Origin: Rhodobacteraceae bacterium (ex Bugula neritina AB1)
Lineage (GTDB): Bacteria > Pseudomonadota > Alphaproteobacteria > Rhodobacterales > Rhodobacteraceae
NCBI GenBank assembly: GCA_001730095.1
Contig: MDLF01000074.1
Span: 475,454-539,453 of the forward strand
Reading direction: 5' to 3'
DNA: 64,000 nt
In this document: positions 8,151 to 17,782 of the stretch, piece after piece
Numbering within the stretch: position 1 is the stretch's first letter
How the letters are laid out: each line of letters starts with the position of its first letter
Position numbers and translations under genes: made by a program
Notes under the pieces: generated by a model
The model's database searches: none
The model's input: only the letters and a program-made list of their open reading frames with translations
Told to the model about the DNA's origin: nothing

Positions 8151-9464
8151 GTGACTGAATTTTCGACCATGGGGCTTCCTGAAAAGCTCCTGAACCGCCT
8201 CAAAGACCTGGGCCTCAATGACCCGACCCCGATCCAGGCCCGCGCCATTCCGCATGCGCTGAACGGCCAGGACGTGCTGGGGCTGGCGCAGACCGGCACT
8301 GGCAAAACCGCCGCTTTCGGCGTGCCGCTGATCGCGCGGATGCTGGAATACGGCCGCAAGCCCGCCGCCCATACCGTGCGCGGCCTGGTGCTGGCACCGA
8401 CCCGCGAATTGGCCAACCAGATCGCAGATACGCTGAAAGGCCTGACCGAGGGCACCCCGATGAAGGTCGGGCTGGTGGTGGGCGGTGTGTCCATCAATCC
8501 GCAGATCTCGCGCATCGCCAAGGGCACCGATATCCTGGTCGCCACCCCGGGCCGCCTCATTGATATCCTGGACCGCGGCGCGCTGGACCTTGGCTCCTGC
8601 GACTTCCTGGTGCTTGACGAGGCCGACCAGATGCTGGACCTCGGCTTCATCCACACCCTGCGCAAAATCGCGGCGCTGATCCCCGCCGAGCGCCAGACCA
8701 TGCTGTTCTCGGCCACCATGCCCAAGCAGATGAACGAGATCGCCAACTCCTACCTGCAAAGCCCGGTCCGGATCGAAGTTTCGCCCCCGGGCAAGGCCGC
8801 AGACAAGGTCACCCAGTCGGTTCATTTCATCGCCAAAGCGGAAAAGCTGAACTTGCTGAAAGAGCTGCTGGGCGATCACAAGGATGAACGCACGCTGGTC
8901 TTCGGCCGCACCAAATGGGGCATGGAAAAGCTGATGAAGACGCTGGAAAAGGCGGGCTTTGCGGCCGCAGCCATCCATGGCAACAAATCCCAGGGCCAGC
9001 GCGAGCGGGCTTTGTCGGCCTTCAAGGCCGGTGAGATCAAAGTGCTGGTGGCCACAGATGTGGCGGCGCGCGGGCTGGATATTCCGGATGTGAAATACGT
9101 CTACAACTACGAGCTGCCGAATGTGCCGGACGCCTATGTCCACCGCATTGGCCGTACCGCCCGCGCAGGCAAGGACGGCCAGGCAGTGGCTTTCTGCGCG
9201 CCGGATGAGATGGACGAGCTGAAAGCGATCCAGAAGGTGATGAAACTCACCATCCCCACCGCCTCGGGTCGCCCGTGGGAAGCGATGCCGGATCCGGCAG
9301 CGCCCGCTGGCAAACCGGGCGGCCGTCCCGGCGGACGCCGCGGCGGCGGCAAACCCGGCGGCCAGCGCCGCCGTGGCGGCGGCGGCAACGGCGGCCAGGG
9401 CAAACCCCAGGGCGGACAGGACGGCGCCTCTCAGCGCCGCGGCCAGAAACAGCGCACACGCTAA
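8151..9464 (+). CDS. DEAD-box ATP-dependent RNA helicase (RhlE-like)
   Basis: About 437 residues. All core motifs are present in order: the Q-motif region (F..MGLPEKLL...PTPIQARAIPHAL), AQTGTGKT, PTRELANQ, TPGRLID, DEAD, SATMP, then the second RecA domain with TLVFGRTK, VATDVAARGLDIPDV and HRIGRTARAG. The tail is a low-complexity Gly/Arg/Lys-rich extension of ~60 residues, usual for RNA chaperone-like helicases. The GTG at 8151 is chosen because AAGGAC sits 7 bases upstream; a GTG at 8136 is also in frame. The likely role is ribosome assembly, RNA decay or cold adaptation. Confidence 0.93.
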   Translation: MTEFSTMGLPEKLLNRLKDLGLNDPTPIQARAIPHALNGQDVLGLAQTGTGKTAAFGVPLIARMLEYGRKPAAHTVRGLVLAPTRELANQIADTLKGLTEGTPMKVGLVVGGVSINPQISRIAKGTDILVATPGRLIDILDRGALDLGSCDFLVLDEADQMLDLGFIHTLRKIAALIPAERQTMLFSATMPKQMNEIANSYLQSPVRIEVSPPGKAADKVTQSVHFIAKAEKLNLLKELLGDHKDERTLVFGRTKWGMEKLMKTLEKAGFAAAAIHGNKSQGQRERALSAFKAGEIKVLVATDVAARGLDIPDVKYVYNYELPNVPDAYVHRIGRTARAGKDGQAVAFCAPDEMDELKAIQKVMKLTIPTASGRPWEAMPDPAAPAGKPGGRPGGRRGGGKPGGQRRRGGGGNGGQGKPQGGQDGASQRRGQKQRTR

Positions 9465-9474
9465 GCCTGCCGTG

Positions 9475-9538
9475 CTGCTCGGGGTCAAGGACGGCAAAGC
9501 CGCAGCGCGTCAGCGCTGTTCATCCTTGACGCTGAGCA
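9475..9538 (+). terminator. Long imperfect inverted repeat after the DEAD-box gene
   Basis: CTGCTCGGGGTCAAGGA near 9475-9491 pairs with TCCTTGACGCTGAGCAG near 9522-9538, 17 bp with about three mismatches and a ~30-nt loop. It begins some ten bases after the stop of the helicase gene and is the likely transcript end, though no T-run is present. Confidence 0.4.
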
Positions 9539-9563
9539 GTACATAAACACTGGAATTGGCGCC

Positions 9564-9685
9564 TAAGGGCAAACCTGCCCTTAGCCGCCTCTCAGCAAAA
9601 ACTGCGCTGCGCAGCAGCGCCTGGCCCAAAGCCGCCAAGGGGTATCAGGCGCAGCCTGAGCACCTGCGGGTGCGGGAGCGCTTCC
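9564..9685. repeat. Dispersed intergenic repeat, copy A
   Basis: A structured ~120-bp element: a hairpin TAAGGGC/GCCCTTA (9564-9583), an inner CTGCGC...GCAGCAG hairpin, the core GGCCCAAAGCCGCCAAGG and the tail GCACCTGCGGGTGCGGGAGC. It is clearly similar over its whole length to copy C (17783-17911) and over its second half to copy B (15624-15722). It fills most of the 371-bp gap between the helicase and selO. Confidence 0.75.
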
Positions 9686-9835
9686 AGTCTCACACAGCCC
9701 GCAAATCCGCCCGGACCGGCACATGATCAGAAGCCATATGCGCTGGACGGGCTTTTTGCACCCCATGCCCCATACTGCGGCGGCAGCAGCCTCTGGCACA
9801 ACCGGGTTTTCCCGCCGGAACGGCGCGAAACAGGA

Positions 9836-11254
9836 TCAAGTGCCGCAGAAGGTCGCCTGCACCACTTCTTGCGGCAATGGCGGGCGCTGCAGGTCGGCAT
9901 GTTCCGGCTGATCCTCAAAAGGCTTTGCCAACACCCTGTTCAACTTGTTGAACAGCGCGTAATCTCCGGCAACCGCAGCGGCAATCATCTCTTCGATCCG
10001 GTGATTGCGCGGGATGAAAGCCGGGTTGGCGCTGCGCATCACGGCCTGCGGGTCCGGCGCGCCTTCCAGCCGGGCCTGCCAGTCCGGCGCCCAAGTATCA
10101 AAGGCCGCCGGATCGGTGAACTGATCCCGCGCGGTGCCATCCGCCAACGCCCGGAATGTATTGGTAAAATCGCTTTGGTTCTCTGCCATCCGTTCCAGCA
10201 GGCCGGTCACCAGCTCCAGATCGCCATCCCCTGCCGCGCTGATCCCGAGTTTTGCCCGGAACCGGCTCAGCCAGGCCTCTTCGGTGCGCGCAGGCATGGC
10301 ATGGACGATTTCTGTTGCCTCTTCGACACCTGCCTCCGGGTCATCCATCTGCTGGATCAGCGCCGTGGCCAGCTGCGCCAGATTCCACACCGCAATGGAC
10401 GGCTGATTGGCATAGGCATAGCGCCGCCCGCGGTCGATCGAGGAAAACACCCTGTGCGGATGGTAATCATCCATGAAGGCGCAAGGCCCGTAATCGATGG
10501 TTTCGCCCGGGATTGAGGAATTGTCAGTGTTCATCACCCCGTGGATGAAACCCACAGACATCCAGGCCGCGATCAGCTCCGACTGCGCATCGCGCACTGC
10601 GCGCAGCAATCCCATCGGGCCATCTGCCTCCGGGAAATGGCGGGCAATGGCATAATCCGTCAGCTGCCGCAGGCTGGCCTTGTCGCCGCGCGCCGCAAAG
10701 ATCTGGAAGCTGCCGACCCGCAGATGGCTCGCCGCCACCCTTGCCAGCACCGCACCGGGCAACCCGCCCTCGCGCCACACGGTCTCGCCGGTTTCCACCG
10801 CCGCCAGCGCCCGGGTGGTGGGTATGCCAAGCGCGTGCATCGCCTCGCTGACAACATATTCCCGCAACACCGGCCCCAGCCAGGCCCGGCCGTCACCATT
10901 GCGGGAATATGGCGTGCGCCCCGCGCCCTTCAGCTGGATATCCCGGCGTTTGCCGTCGACCCCCAGAACCTCTCCCAGCAGGATTGCACGGCCATCACCC
11001 AGCTGTGGATTATAGGTGCCGAACTGATGCCCGGCGTAAAGCTGCGCCAGCGGATCAGCCCCTTCAGGCACCAGATTGCCGCCAAACACCTGCGCCATTT
11101 CCCCGGCGTCACCGGGCGTGATTCCCATGATCCGCGCCAGATCCTCGTTGAATGCCGCCAGCCGCGGCGCCGTCACCGCCTGCGGCGGCAATTTGGAGTA
11201 GAACTGCCCCGGCAGGGCGGCATAGGTGTTGTCAAAGGGGATCGTGAATGTCAT
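9836..11254 (-). CDS. selO: SelO/YdiU family protein adenylyltransferase
   Basis: 472 residues. SelO is a pseudokinase-fold enzyme that transfers AMP from ATP to Ser/Thr/Tyr of proteins (AMPylation), linked to redox stress. Family motifs are seen: [72 protein letters not shown], and [26 protein letters not shown] with the metal- and nucleotide-contacting Asp/Asn residues. The C-terminus ends CGT; the selenocysteine of animal SelO is replaced by Cys here (FCGT). The start is set at the ATG at 11254 by homology to the usual N-terminus. It is divergent from the DUF985 cupin gene. Confidence 0.93.
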   Translation of the reverse strand: MTFTIPFDNTYAALPGQFYSKLPPQAVTAPRLAAFNEDLARIMGITPGDAGEMAQVFGGNLVPEGADPLAQLYAGHQFGTYNPQLGDGRAILLGEVLGVDGKRRDIQLKGAGRTPYSRNGDGRAWLGPVLREYVVSEAMHALGIPTTRALAAVETGETVWREGGLPGAVLARVAASHLRVGSFQIFAARGDKASLRQLTDYAIARHFPEADGPMGLLRAVRDAQSELIAAWMSVGFIHGVMNTDNSSIPGETIDYGPCAFMDDYHPHRVFSSIDRGRRYAYANQPSIAVWNLAQLATALIQQMDDPEAGVEEATEIVHAMPARTEEAWLSRFRAKLGISAAGDGDLELVTGLLERMAENQSDFTNTFRALADGTARDQFTDPAAFDTWAPDWQARLEGAPDPQAVMRSANPAFIPRNHRIEEMIAAAVAGDYALFNKLNRVLAKPFEDQPEHADLQRPPLPQEVVQATFCGT

Positions 11255-11311
11255 GGCCCAAACATATGACCGGGATAGAGATTTACCAGCACCAAAACAG
11301 GCAGAGCAGAT

Positions 11312-11731
11312 ATGAATGCAGATCAGATCATTGCCCATCTTGGCTTGCAGCCGCATCCCGAAGGCGGCTGGTACAAGGAAACCTGGCGCGCCGAGAATGA
11401 AGGACGGGCCGCAGGCACCTGTATCTACTTTCTTTTGACAGAGGGCGAGCACAGCCACTGGCACCGTGTGGATGCAGGCGAAATTTGGCTCTACCACGCC
11501 GGCGCACCGCTGGTGCTGTCGATGGCAGCAACCGATGCCGGACCGGCACAGGACCACCTGCTGACCCCGGACCTGACCAAGGGCGCGCCGCAGCTGATCG
11601 TGCCCATGGGCCACTGGCAGGCTGCCCGCACGACTGGCGCCTATACGTTGGTCAGCTGCACCGTCTCGCCGGGTTTTCAATTCGAAGGCTTTGAACTCGC
11701 CCCTCCCGGTTTCGACATCCCGCGCAGCTGA
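11312..11731 (+). CDS. DUF985 cupin family protein
   Basis: 139 residues, a single cupin barrel of the DUF985 (Cupin_5) family. The start [13 protein letters not shown] and the metal-site-like [21 protein letters not shown] are characteristic, as is [11 protein letters not shown]. No enzymatic role is established for the family. The gene is divergent from selO and its 3' end lies close to the desaturase gene, whose start may even overlap it. Confidence 0.88.
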   Translation: MNADQIIAHLGLQPHPEGGWYKETWRAENEGRAAGTCIYFLLTEGEHSHWHRVDAGEIWLYHAGAPLVLSMAATDAGPAQDHLLTPDLTKGAPQLIVPMGHWQAARTTGAYTLVSCTVSPGFQFEGFELAPPGFDIPRS

Positions 11732-11777
11732 AATTTCCGCCTTGCGGCGAATCCCCTTACTGGACCAGGCTGTCCAA

Positions 11778-12692
11778 ATGTCTGCGCAAAGGGATCACAG
11801 CCTGGATCACACGGGCCTCGTCAAATCGCTGCCGCCTGAAACCAAGGCAGCGCTGACCGCCCGTTCCGACGCAGCCGGCCTCCGGCATCTTGCGCTGTAT
11901 CTTGCGGCGATGGCAGCCTGTACCGTCGGCATTGCCCTGCAACTGCCTTACTGGCCGCTGCTGATGCTGCCGCAGGGGGTGCTGCTGGTCTTCCTGTTCA
12001 CGCTCAGCCACGAGTGCACCCACAAAACCCCGTTCCGCAGCGCCTGGATGAATGAGGCCGCAGGCCATATCTGCGCCCTGGCGATTGCCCTGCCCTTTGT
12101 CTGGTTCCGCTATTTTCATCTGGCGCATCACAAATTCACCAACGACCCCAAACACGATCCAGAGCTGGAACAGGGCGGACGGCCTGAAACACTTGGTTCG
12201 TGGATTAAATACCTCAGCGGCTGGGGGTACTGGAAAGGCGTGGCCCAGACCATCTGGCGCAACGCCTTTGGCACCATCACCGCGCCCTATCTGCCGGAGC
12301 GCCGCCACGCGGACATGCGGCTGGAAGCCCGGCTGCTGCTGGCGGTCTACGCCGCCGCCCTGCTGAGCCTGCTGGTCTCCCCCCTGGCGCTGTGGCTGTG
12401 GATCGTGCCGCTGCTGATCGGCCAGCCAGCCCTGCGCGCCTATCTGCTGGCAGAACACGGCCTCTGTCCGCCAGTTGCCAATATGCTGGAAAACTCCCGC
12501 ACCACCTTTACCACCCGGCTGGTGCGGTTTCTGGCCTGGAACATGCCCTACCACGCCGAACATCATGCCTTCCCCAATGTGCCCTTCCACCAGCTGCCTG
12601 CCTTCCACGCGATCACACAAGACCATCTCAAGTCGACGTCAAACGGGTATGGAGAATTCACAGCAAACTATATGAAGCAGCTGACACGCTGA
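11778..12692 (+). CDS. Membrane fatty acid desaturase family protein
   Basis: About 304 residues with four to five hydrophobic helices and the three histidine boxes of membrane di-iron desaturases: [13 protein letters not shown] and HAEHHAFP. The family inserts double bonds into acyl chains or oxidises related lipids such as carotenoids at the inner membrane. The start is uncertain: the ATG at 11778 is taken, but an in-frame TTG at 11691 would overlap the cupin gene; neither has a strong ribosome binding site. Substrate and regiospecificity cannot be inferred. A 14-bp palindrome TTTCTTCGAAGAAA lies at 12714-12727 between this gene and convergent anmK. Confidence 0.85.
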   Translation: MSAQRDHSLDHTGLVKSLPPETKAALTARSDAAGLRHLALYLAAMAACTVGIALQLPYWPLLMLPQGVLLVFLFTLSHECTHKTPFRSAWMNEAAGHICALAIALPFVWFRYFHLAHHKFTNDPKHDPELEQGGRPETLGSWIKYLSGWGYWKGVAQTIWRNAFGTITAPYLPERRHADMRLEARLLLAVYAAALLSLLVSPLALWLWIVPLLIGQPALRAYLLAEHGLCPPVANMLENSRTTFTTRLVRFLAWNMPYHAEHHAFPNVPFHQLPAFHAITQDHLKSTSNGYGEFTANYMKQLTR

Positions 12693-12788
12693 ACCACCAA
12701 CAGAGCCCGCAAATTTCTTCGAAGAAACTTGGCAAGAAACGTCGCAGTTTCCTGCTCGTTTTCCTGCCCGTTGAACTTTGGCCCCGGC

Positions 12789-13898
12789 CTATTCCTCCGG
12801 CACGCTCACCACCCCGCCGCCGACACAGGCGCGGACACCCGTGGTTCCCGGCGCCGAGGTCGGCAGGCCGCGCGCCACCCGCACCGCCAGATGGGCAAAG
12901 GCCTGCGCTTCCAGCATGTCGCCGTCCAGGCCAGCGTCTTCGATGGGCTTCACCGGGCAGTCAAGCGACACCTGCAGCATCTCCATCAGAACCGGATTTC
13001 GGCGCCCGCCACCCGTGACCAAAACCACCTCCGGCGGCTCCGGGCAATGCTGCATGCCCTGCGCAACCGACGCCGCGCACATCGCCGTCAAAGTGGCCGC
13101 CGCATCCGCATCGCTCAGCTCGTTCACCAGGGTGACCATTTCTGCAAAATCGTTCCGGTCCAGCGACTTGGGCGGCATTCTTGCGAAATATGGCTCGGCC
13201 AGAAACAGCTCCAGCGCGCCGGTTTCCACGGTGCCGGTCTTGGCCACCTTGCCATCCGCGTCCCAGGGAATGCCCAGGCGCTCCTGCATCAGATCATTGA
13301 CCGGCGCGTTGGCAGGACCGGTGTCAAAAGCCAGAAGCGCCCCCGGCTCCTCCGGGTGTTGATACTGCGGGTCCACATAGGTGATATTGCCGACCCCGCC
13401 CAGGTTCAGGAAACACAAAGGGTTTTGCGCACCAATGTATTTCGCACAGGCAAAGTGAAAGAACGGCGCCAGCGGCGCGCCTTCGCCGCCCATCGCCACA
13501 TCGTCAGTGCGGAAATCCCAGACCACCGGTTTGCCCAATGCCGCAGCCAAAGCCGCCCCGTCCCCCACCTGCAGCGTTCCCCGCTGCCGCGGAGCATGGG
13601 CCAGGGTCTGGCCGTGAAAGCCGATAATCTCCGCATCCCGGAACGCTGCCAGCGCTGCCGCATGCGCTGTGTCGCAAACGTCTGCTGCGGCCGCGACCTC
13701 CGGTCCGGTCCATTTGCCGAGGCCCGCGCGCAGGACGTTGCGTTCTTCGGCCGAATACTCACGGTAGCTGCTTTTGCCAAAACTATGGATGCAATTCCCG
13801 TCAGTCACCACCATGGCTGCGTCGACCCCGTCCAGCGAGGTGCCGCTCATCGCGCCCAATGCCCGGACGGCGCCGGTTTTTCCGATGGCCTTGCTCAT
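12789..13898 (-). CDS. anmK: Anhydro-N-acetylmuramic acid kinase
   Basis: 369 residues. AnmK hydrolyses the 1,6-anhydro ring of anhydro-MurNAc released in cell-wall turnover and phosphorylates it to MurNAc-6-P. The N-terminal [17 protein letters not shown] is the family signature; [31 protein letters not shown] and [15 protein letters not shown] follow in the right order for an ASKHA-fold kinase. It is divergent from tyrS. Together with nagZ at 33 kb this gives two muropeptide-recycling steps in the window. Confidence 0.96.
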   Translation of the reverse strand: MSKAIGKTGAVRALGAMSGTSLDGVDAAMVVTDGNCIHSFGKSSYREYSAEERNVLRAGLGKWTGPEVAAAADVCDTAHAAALAAFRDAEIIGFHGQTLAHAPRQRGTLQVGDGAALAAALGKPVVWDFRTDDVAMGGEGAPLAPFFHFACAKYIGAQNPLCFLNLGGVGNITYVDPQYQHPEEPGALLAFDTGPANAPVNDLMQERLGIPWDADGKVAKTGTVETGALELFLAEPYFARMPPKSLDRNDFAEMVTLVNELSDADAAATLTAMCAASVAQGMQHCPEPPEVVLVTGGGRRNPVLMEMLQVSLDCPVKPIEDAGLDGDMLEAQAFAHLAVRVARGLPTSAPGTTGVRACVGGGVVSVPEE

Positions 13899-14040
13899 GG
13901 CCGCTGCCCCTTCATAGGTTTCGGGCCGTGCCGCCCGTTGTACAGGATACTACAGCGCATAATTTGCCGGGAAAACAGGTTCCAACCAGCGCCAATGCGA
14001 TTTATAGGGCATGGTGCAAAACCATAGACCGAGGCATGTT

Positions 14041-15297
14041 ATGACCTACACACCGAAATCGGATTTCATCGCAGTCATGATGGAACGCGGGTTCCTCGCG
14101 GACTGCACCGATTACCAGGGCCTGGATGACGCCCTGATCAGCGGTGTGCGCCCGGCCTATATCGGCTTTGACGCCACAGCGAAATCTCTGCATGTCGGCT
14201 CGCTGATCCAGATCATGATGCTGCGCTGGTTCCAGAAGACCGGCCATCAGCCGATCACGCTGATGGGCGGCGGCACCACCAAGGTGGGCGACCCATCTTT
14301 CCGCGCCGACGAACGCCCGCTGCTGACCGAAGCCCAGATCGACGACAATATCGCCGGCATCAAGAAGGTGTTTTCGGCCTATATCGACTATGACACCGAC
14401 GCGCCGAACAAGGCGCTGATGCTGAACAATGCCGAATGGCTGGACGGCTTGAACTACCTGGAGTTCCTGCGCGACATCGGTCGCCATTTCTCGGTCAACC
14501 GGATGCTGTCATTTGAGTCCGTGAAATCCCGCCTCGACCGCGAGCAGTCGCTGTCGTTCCTCGAATTCAACTACATGATCCTGCAGGCCTATGACTTCAT
14601 GGAGCTGAACCGCCGCTATGGCTGCATCCTGCAGATGGGTGGCTCGGATCAATGGGGCAATATCGTCAACGGCATCGATCTGACACGCCGCACCATCGAG
14701 CATGAGGTCTACGGCCTCACCTCTCCACTGCTGACCACATCGGACGGCAAGAAGATGGGCAAATCGCAGGATGGCGCAGTCTGGTTGAATGCCGAAATGC
14801 GCAGCCCTTATGAGTTCTGGCAGTTCTGGCGCAACACCACCGACGCTGACGTCGGCCGCTTCCTGAAGCTCTATACCGAGCTGCCGGTGGACGAATGCGA
14901 ACGCCTCGGCGCGCTGGCAGGGTCTGAAGTGAACGCCGCCAAGGTGATCCTGGCCAATGAGGTCACAACCCTCTGCCACGGCGCAGAGGCTGCGGCTGCG
15001 GCGGAAGCAACTGCGCGCGAAGTGTTCGAGAAGGGCGGCGTGGGCGATGATCTGCCCACGCTGTCGCTGACATCGGCCGATCTGGGCGACGGCATTTCGA
15101 TCGTGCAGCTGATCGTCAAATCCGGCCTCGCCAAATCCGGCAAGGACGCCAAACGCCTAATTTCCGAGAACGGTGCGCGGATCGACGACCAGCCGTTGAC
15201 CGACGCAGGCCTGATGATCGACGCAGGCGCGCTGTCGTCCCCGATCAAGCTGAGCGCCGGCAAGAAGCGCCACGCGCTGGTAAAACTGGACGGCTGA
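14041..15297 (+). CDS. tyrS: Tyrosyl-tRNA synthetase
   Basis: 418 residues. A class I synthetase that charges tRNA-Tyr. The HIGH-equivalent is seen as [12 protein letters not shown] and the KMSKS-equivalent as [13 protein letters not shown]; the C-terminal ~70 residues form an S4-like RNA-binding domain ([33 protein letters not shown]). The ATG at 14041 is chosen because the usual N-terminus begins MTYTPKSDF; a GTG-like upstream extension of ten residues is not conserved in type. A strong terminator follows. Confidence 0.97.
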   Translation: MTYTPKSDFIAVMMERGFLADCTDYQGLDDALISGVRPAYIGFDATAKSLHVGSLIQIMMLRWFQKTGHQPITLMGGGTTKVGDPSFRADERPLLTEAQIDDNIAGIKKVFSAYIDYDTDAPNKALMLNNAEWLDGLNYLEFLRDIGRHFSVNRMLSFESVKSRLDREQSLSFLEFNYMILQAYDFMELNRRYGCILQMGGSDQWGNIVNGIDLTRRTIEHEVYGLTSPLLTTSDGKKMGKSQDGAVWLNAEMRSPYEFWQFWRNTTDADVGRFLKLYTELPVDECERLGALAGSEVNAAKVILANEVTTLCHGAEAAAAAEATAREVFEKGGVGDDLPTLSLTSADLGDGISIVQLIVKSGLAKSGKDAKRLISENGARIDDQPLTDAGLMIDAGALSSPIKLSAGKKRHALVKLDG

Positions 15298-15317
15298 TGC
15301 GCCGGGCACACCGCAGC

Positions 15318-15345
15318 AAAGGGGAGCCGCCGCGCTCCCCTTTTT
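15318..15345 (+). terminator. Rho-independent terminator of tyrS
   Basis: Perfect 10-bp stem AAAGGGGAGC (15318-15327) and GCTCCCCTTT (15334-15343), 6-nt loop, running into a T-run (15341-15345), 21 bases past the tyrS stop. Confidence 0.93.
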
Positions 15346-15476
15346 CATGCCATTTCATCCCATCAGATGCTCCCGCCCATTCCAGCCCCATCACAGATGG
15401 GGCGTCATGGTTGGGCGTGGCGCCGCGCTGACGCGCGGCGCTCCCCGGCTATCGGCTTCTGCCAGGCCGACCGCGG

Positions 15477-15526
15477 GTCAAGGGCCACGCATACGGCCGT
15501 GGTCAAGGGCCGCGCATACGGCCGTG
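15477..15526. repeat. 25-bp direct tandem duplication
   Basis: GTCAAGGGCC(A/G)CGCATACGGCCGTG occurs twice head to tail at 15477-15501 and 15502-15526 with one difference. Each unit contains a small inverted repeat (CGGCCG). It lies in the 427-bp gap between tyrS and the next genes, which also contains repeat copy B. Confidence 0.8.
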
Positions 15527-15623
15527 CACAGTGCGGTTTGCCCTTGAGGCGGGAATGTTCGGAATCTGCTGGAACAGGCGCCTTGGAGGCAGTTCTCCTC
15601 CCAAAGTGCATCACAGCACGCAA

Positions 15624-15722
15624 TCTGCTGCGCAGCAGCGCGCCGCGCAGCGGCGCCCGGCCCAAGGCCGCCAAGGTTCAATTGGCTCTGCCAATGCACC
15701 TGCGGGCGCGGGAGCGCTGCGG
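15624..15722. repeat. Dispersed intergenic repeat, copy B
   Basis: It shares with copies A and C the CTGCTGCGCAGCAGCG hairpin, the core GGCCCAAGGCCGCCAAGG and the tail GCACCTGCGGGCGCGGGAGC. The tail abuts the stop of the small membrane protein frame at 15725. Confidence 0.75.
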
Positions 15723-15724
15723 CT

Positions 15725-15862
15725 TTAGAAAAACACTGCGTCCAGCAGCGTCAGTACCAAAAACACCGGCAGCGACAGCCCGATGGCAATCAACAAGGCC
15801 GCCGCCTTGGTCATCCTTGGCGCTGCAGCCGCCTGCCCCATGATCCGTTTTGCTGTCTTCAT
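15725..15862 (-). CDS. Possible small single-span membrane protein (45 aa)
   Basis: An ATG at 15862 opens a 45-codon frame with a basic N-terminus (MKTAKRIMGQ) and one strong hydrophobic helix (AALLIAIGLSLPVFLVLTLL) ending DAVFF. No ribosome binding site is obvious and no family is recognised. It is antisense to the extreme upstream extension of the acetyltransferase frame, which supports a later start for that gene. The hydrophobic pattern is the only positive evidence. Confidence 0.45.
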   Translation of the reverse strand: MKTAKRIMGQAAAAPRMTKAAALLIAIGLSLPVFLVLTLLDAVFF

Positions 15863-15908
15863 GGCGGAAATTAACCATGAATTAGGTTTCCAGCCCGTTA
15901 ATGGATTC

Positions 15909-16826
15909 ATGTTTGACAGCGCCCCAGCCTCTGAACCCGCCCCGATGGAAACCGCACACCCTCAGCCCCGCGCGCTTCAGCAATCGCCGGAGTTTGCCCG
16001 CGCTCTGATGGCCTGCGGACAGGATCCTGTGACCCTGGACGGCACGCTGGTACTGCAGCGCCGCCTGCCCGGCGGGCTGCGGCTGATGATGGTGAACCGT
16101 GCGGATCTATCGGACCCTGCCCCTCTGATCACTGCCCTGCGCAGCAGCGGCCTGCACCGGTCCCCGCTGATCCTGTCGCCGGAAACCCCTGCACCGCAGC
16201 TTGCCCTCTTTGGTGCGGTGCCGCTGACCACCCCTGCGCATGCCGCGCTCTGGGATCTTAGCCAGGACGCCGGACAGCGCCGTGCCGCGCTGCACCAGAA
16301 ATGGCGCAACCGGCTGAAGCATGGCGAAGCGCAACCCCTGCGCCTCACCCGGCAGAACCTGCCCCATGATGTGCGCCACTGGCTGTTTCAGGCCGATGCC
16401 AAACAGCAAACGCTGCGCGGCTACCGCAGCTGGCCCATTGGCCTCACCCTCGCCTATGGGCGCGAAAACAAGGGCCAGGCCAAATTGTTCCAGGCGTTTG
16501 AGGGCAAGGAACCCGTGGCCGCCACCCTGATCCTGACCCATGGCAGCACCGCCACATACCACATTGCCCACACCACCGCCCGCGGCAAACAGCTCAGCGC
16601 CCATCCGCTGCTGTTGTGGGAAGCGGCAAACTGGCTCGCCTCCAAAGGCGTCAGCCGTCTGGATCTCGGCCTCATCAATACTGAGGATGCGCCCGGCCTT
16701 GCCCGCTTCAAACTTGGCACAGGGGCAAAACTGCACCGGCTGGGCGGCACCTGGGGATTGTGGCAGCCGCTGGGACGCCTCTTGCGCCCGCTGTCCTGGC
16801 TGGACCGCCGACTGATGAACAGCTGA
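15909..16826 (+). CDS. GNAT/FemAB-like acyltransferase
   Basis: About 305 residues. The second half has a GNAT fold of the FemAB-like type: QKWRNRLKHGE, then a substrate-binding stretch, EGKEPVAATLILTHGSTATYHIAHTTARGKQLSAHPLLLWEAANWLASKGVSRLDLGLINTEDAPGLARFKLGTGA. The usual acyl-CoA loop is weak. The start is uncertain: ATG codons at 15909 and 15945 are possible and neither has a strong ribosome binding site; the even longer frame from 15783 is unlikely. The substrate is unknown. Confidence 0.75.
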   Translation: MFDSAPASEPAPMETAHPQPRALQQSPEFARALMACGQDPVTLDGTLVLQRRLPGGLRLMMVNRADLSDPAPLITALRSSGLHRSPLILSPETPAPQLALFGAVPLTTPAHAALWDLSQDAGQRRAALHQKWRNRLKHGEAQPLRLTRQNLPHDVRHWLFQADAKQQTLRGYRSWPIGLTLAYGRENKGQAKLFQAFEGKEPVAATLILTHGSTATYHIAHTTARGKQLSAHPLLLWEAANWLASKGVSRLDLGLINTEDAPGLARFKLGTGAKLHRLGGTWGLWQPLGRLLRPLSWLDRRLMNS

Positions 16827-16882
16827 CCGGATTTTGGCAGGTGCGACGCCCCGTCCCGCTGGACAGCTGCATTCTGCCTGCA

Positions 16883-16906
16883 TTATATGAACAAATGTTC
16901 ATATAA
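16883..16906. promoter_or_regulatory. Perfect 24-bp palindromic operator upstream of the SDR gene
   Basis: TTATATGAACA-AA-TGTTCATATAA is an 11-2-11 perfect inverted repeat, ending 17 bases before the SDR start and 2 bases before its AGGAGG. An AT-rich dyad this long is typical of a TetR-type or similar repressor operator. It overlaps the expected promoter and leader, so binding would block transcription. No regulator is adjacent. Confidence 0.75.
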
Positions 16907-16923
16907 CCAGGAGGCCTCCGTCC

Positions 16924-17679
16924 ATGAAACTTGCAGACACTGCAGCCGTGATCACCGGCGGCGCCTCCGGCCTGGGGGAAGCCACCGCGCGCTACTTTGC
17001 CGAACAAGGCGCTCAGGTCACCATTCTGGACCGCGATGCCGAACGTGGTCCCCAGGTGGCGACAGAAATCGGCGGGCATTTCGCCCGGACCGATGTCACC
17101 AGCGAGGACTCCGTGTCTGCTGCCATTGCGCATGCCGTGGCAAAGATGGGCAGGATCACCGCCTGTGTGAACTGCGCAGGCATCGCAATCGGCGCCAAGA
17201 CCATAGGCAAAGAGGGCGCCCATCCGCTGGATGCCTACAAACGCACAATCGACATCAACCTGGTCGGCACCTTCAACGTCGCCCGTCTCGCCGCCCTCGA
17301 AATCGCCAAGAACCAACCCGACAAAGACAACGCCCGCGGCGTGATCATCAACACCGCCTCCATCGCCGCCTTCGACGGGCAAAAAGGCCAGGCCGCCTAT
17401 GCCGCCTCCAAGGGTGGGGTGGCTGGCATGTGCCTGCCGATGGCGCGGGATCTCGCCGCCTCCGGCATCCGAGTGATGACCATCGCCCCCGGCATTTTCA
17501 TGACCCCGATGCTGGCCGGGCTGCCGCAGGAGGTGCAGCAGCAGCTGGCTGCCGATGTTCCAAACCCGGCCCGTCTGGGCGACCCCCGCGAATACGGCCG
17601 ACTGGCCGGTTTCATCGTCGAGATGGGCTATCTGAACGGCGACGTCATCCGCATCGACGGCGCCCTGCGCATGCGCTAG
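16924..17679 (+). CDS. Short-chain dehydrogenase/reductase, 3-hydroxyacyl-CoA dehydrogenase type 2-like
   Basis: 251 residues. The Rossmann NAD-binding motif is TGGASGLG (residues 12-19) with an acidic residue after beta-2 (DRD, NAD preference), NCAGIAIG for the NAG motif, and the catalytic triad Ser (NTASIAAFDG), Tyr and Lys (YAASKGG). Length and the AKTIGKEGAHPLDAYKRTIDINLVGTFNVARLAA stretch resemble HSD17B10-type 3-hydroxyacyl-CoA dehydrogenases used in fatty or branched-chain acid breakdown. AGGAGG lies 8 bases before the ATG, and a 24-bp palindrome precedes it, so expression is probably repressor controlled. Confidence 0.9.
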   Translation: MKLADTAAVITGGASGLGEATARYFAEQGAQVTILDRDAERGPQVATEIGGHFARTDVTSEDSVSAAIAHAVAKMGRITACVNCAGIAIGAKTIGKEGAHPLDAYKRTIDINLVGTFNVARLAALEIAKNQPDKDNARGVIINTASIAAFDGQKGQAAYAASKGGVAGMCLPMARDLAASGIRVMTIAPGIFMTPMLAGLPQEVQQQLAADVPNPARLGDPREYGRLAGFIVEMGYLNGDVIRIDGALRMR

Positions 17680-17782
17680 GTCCTTCCCGCCGAGAGCAGG
17701 CCAAGATCACCTGATGAGCGGCAGCGCTTGCCCCATCTCCCCTTGATGCGGCCTCAGCGGATCACCCAGTGGATTAAATGCC

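Noticed and set aside
7836..9497. 553-codon minus-strand frame opposite the DEAD-box gene
   Set aside because: Low-complexity Ala/Arg/His sequence typical of a high-GC shadow; all helicase motifs are on the other strand.
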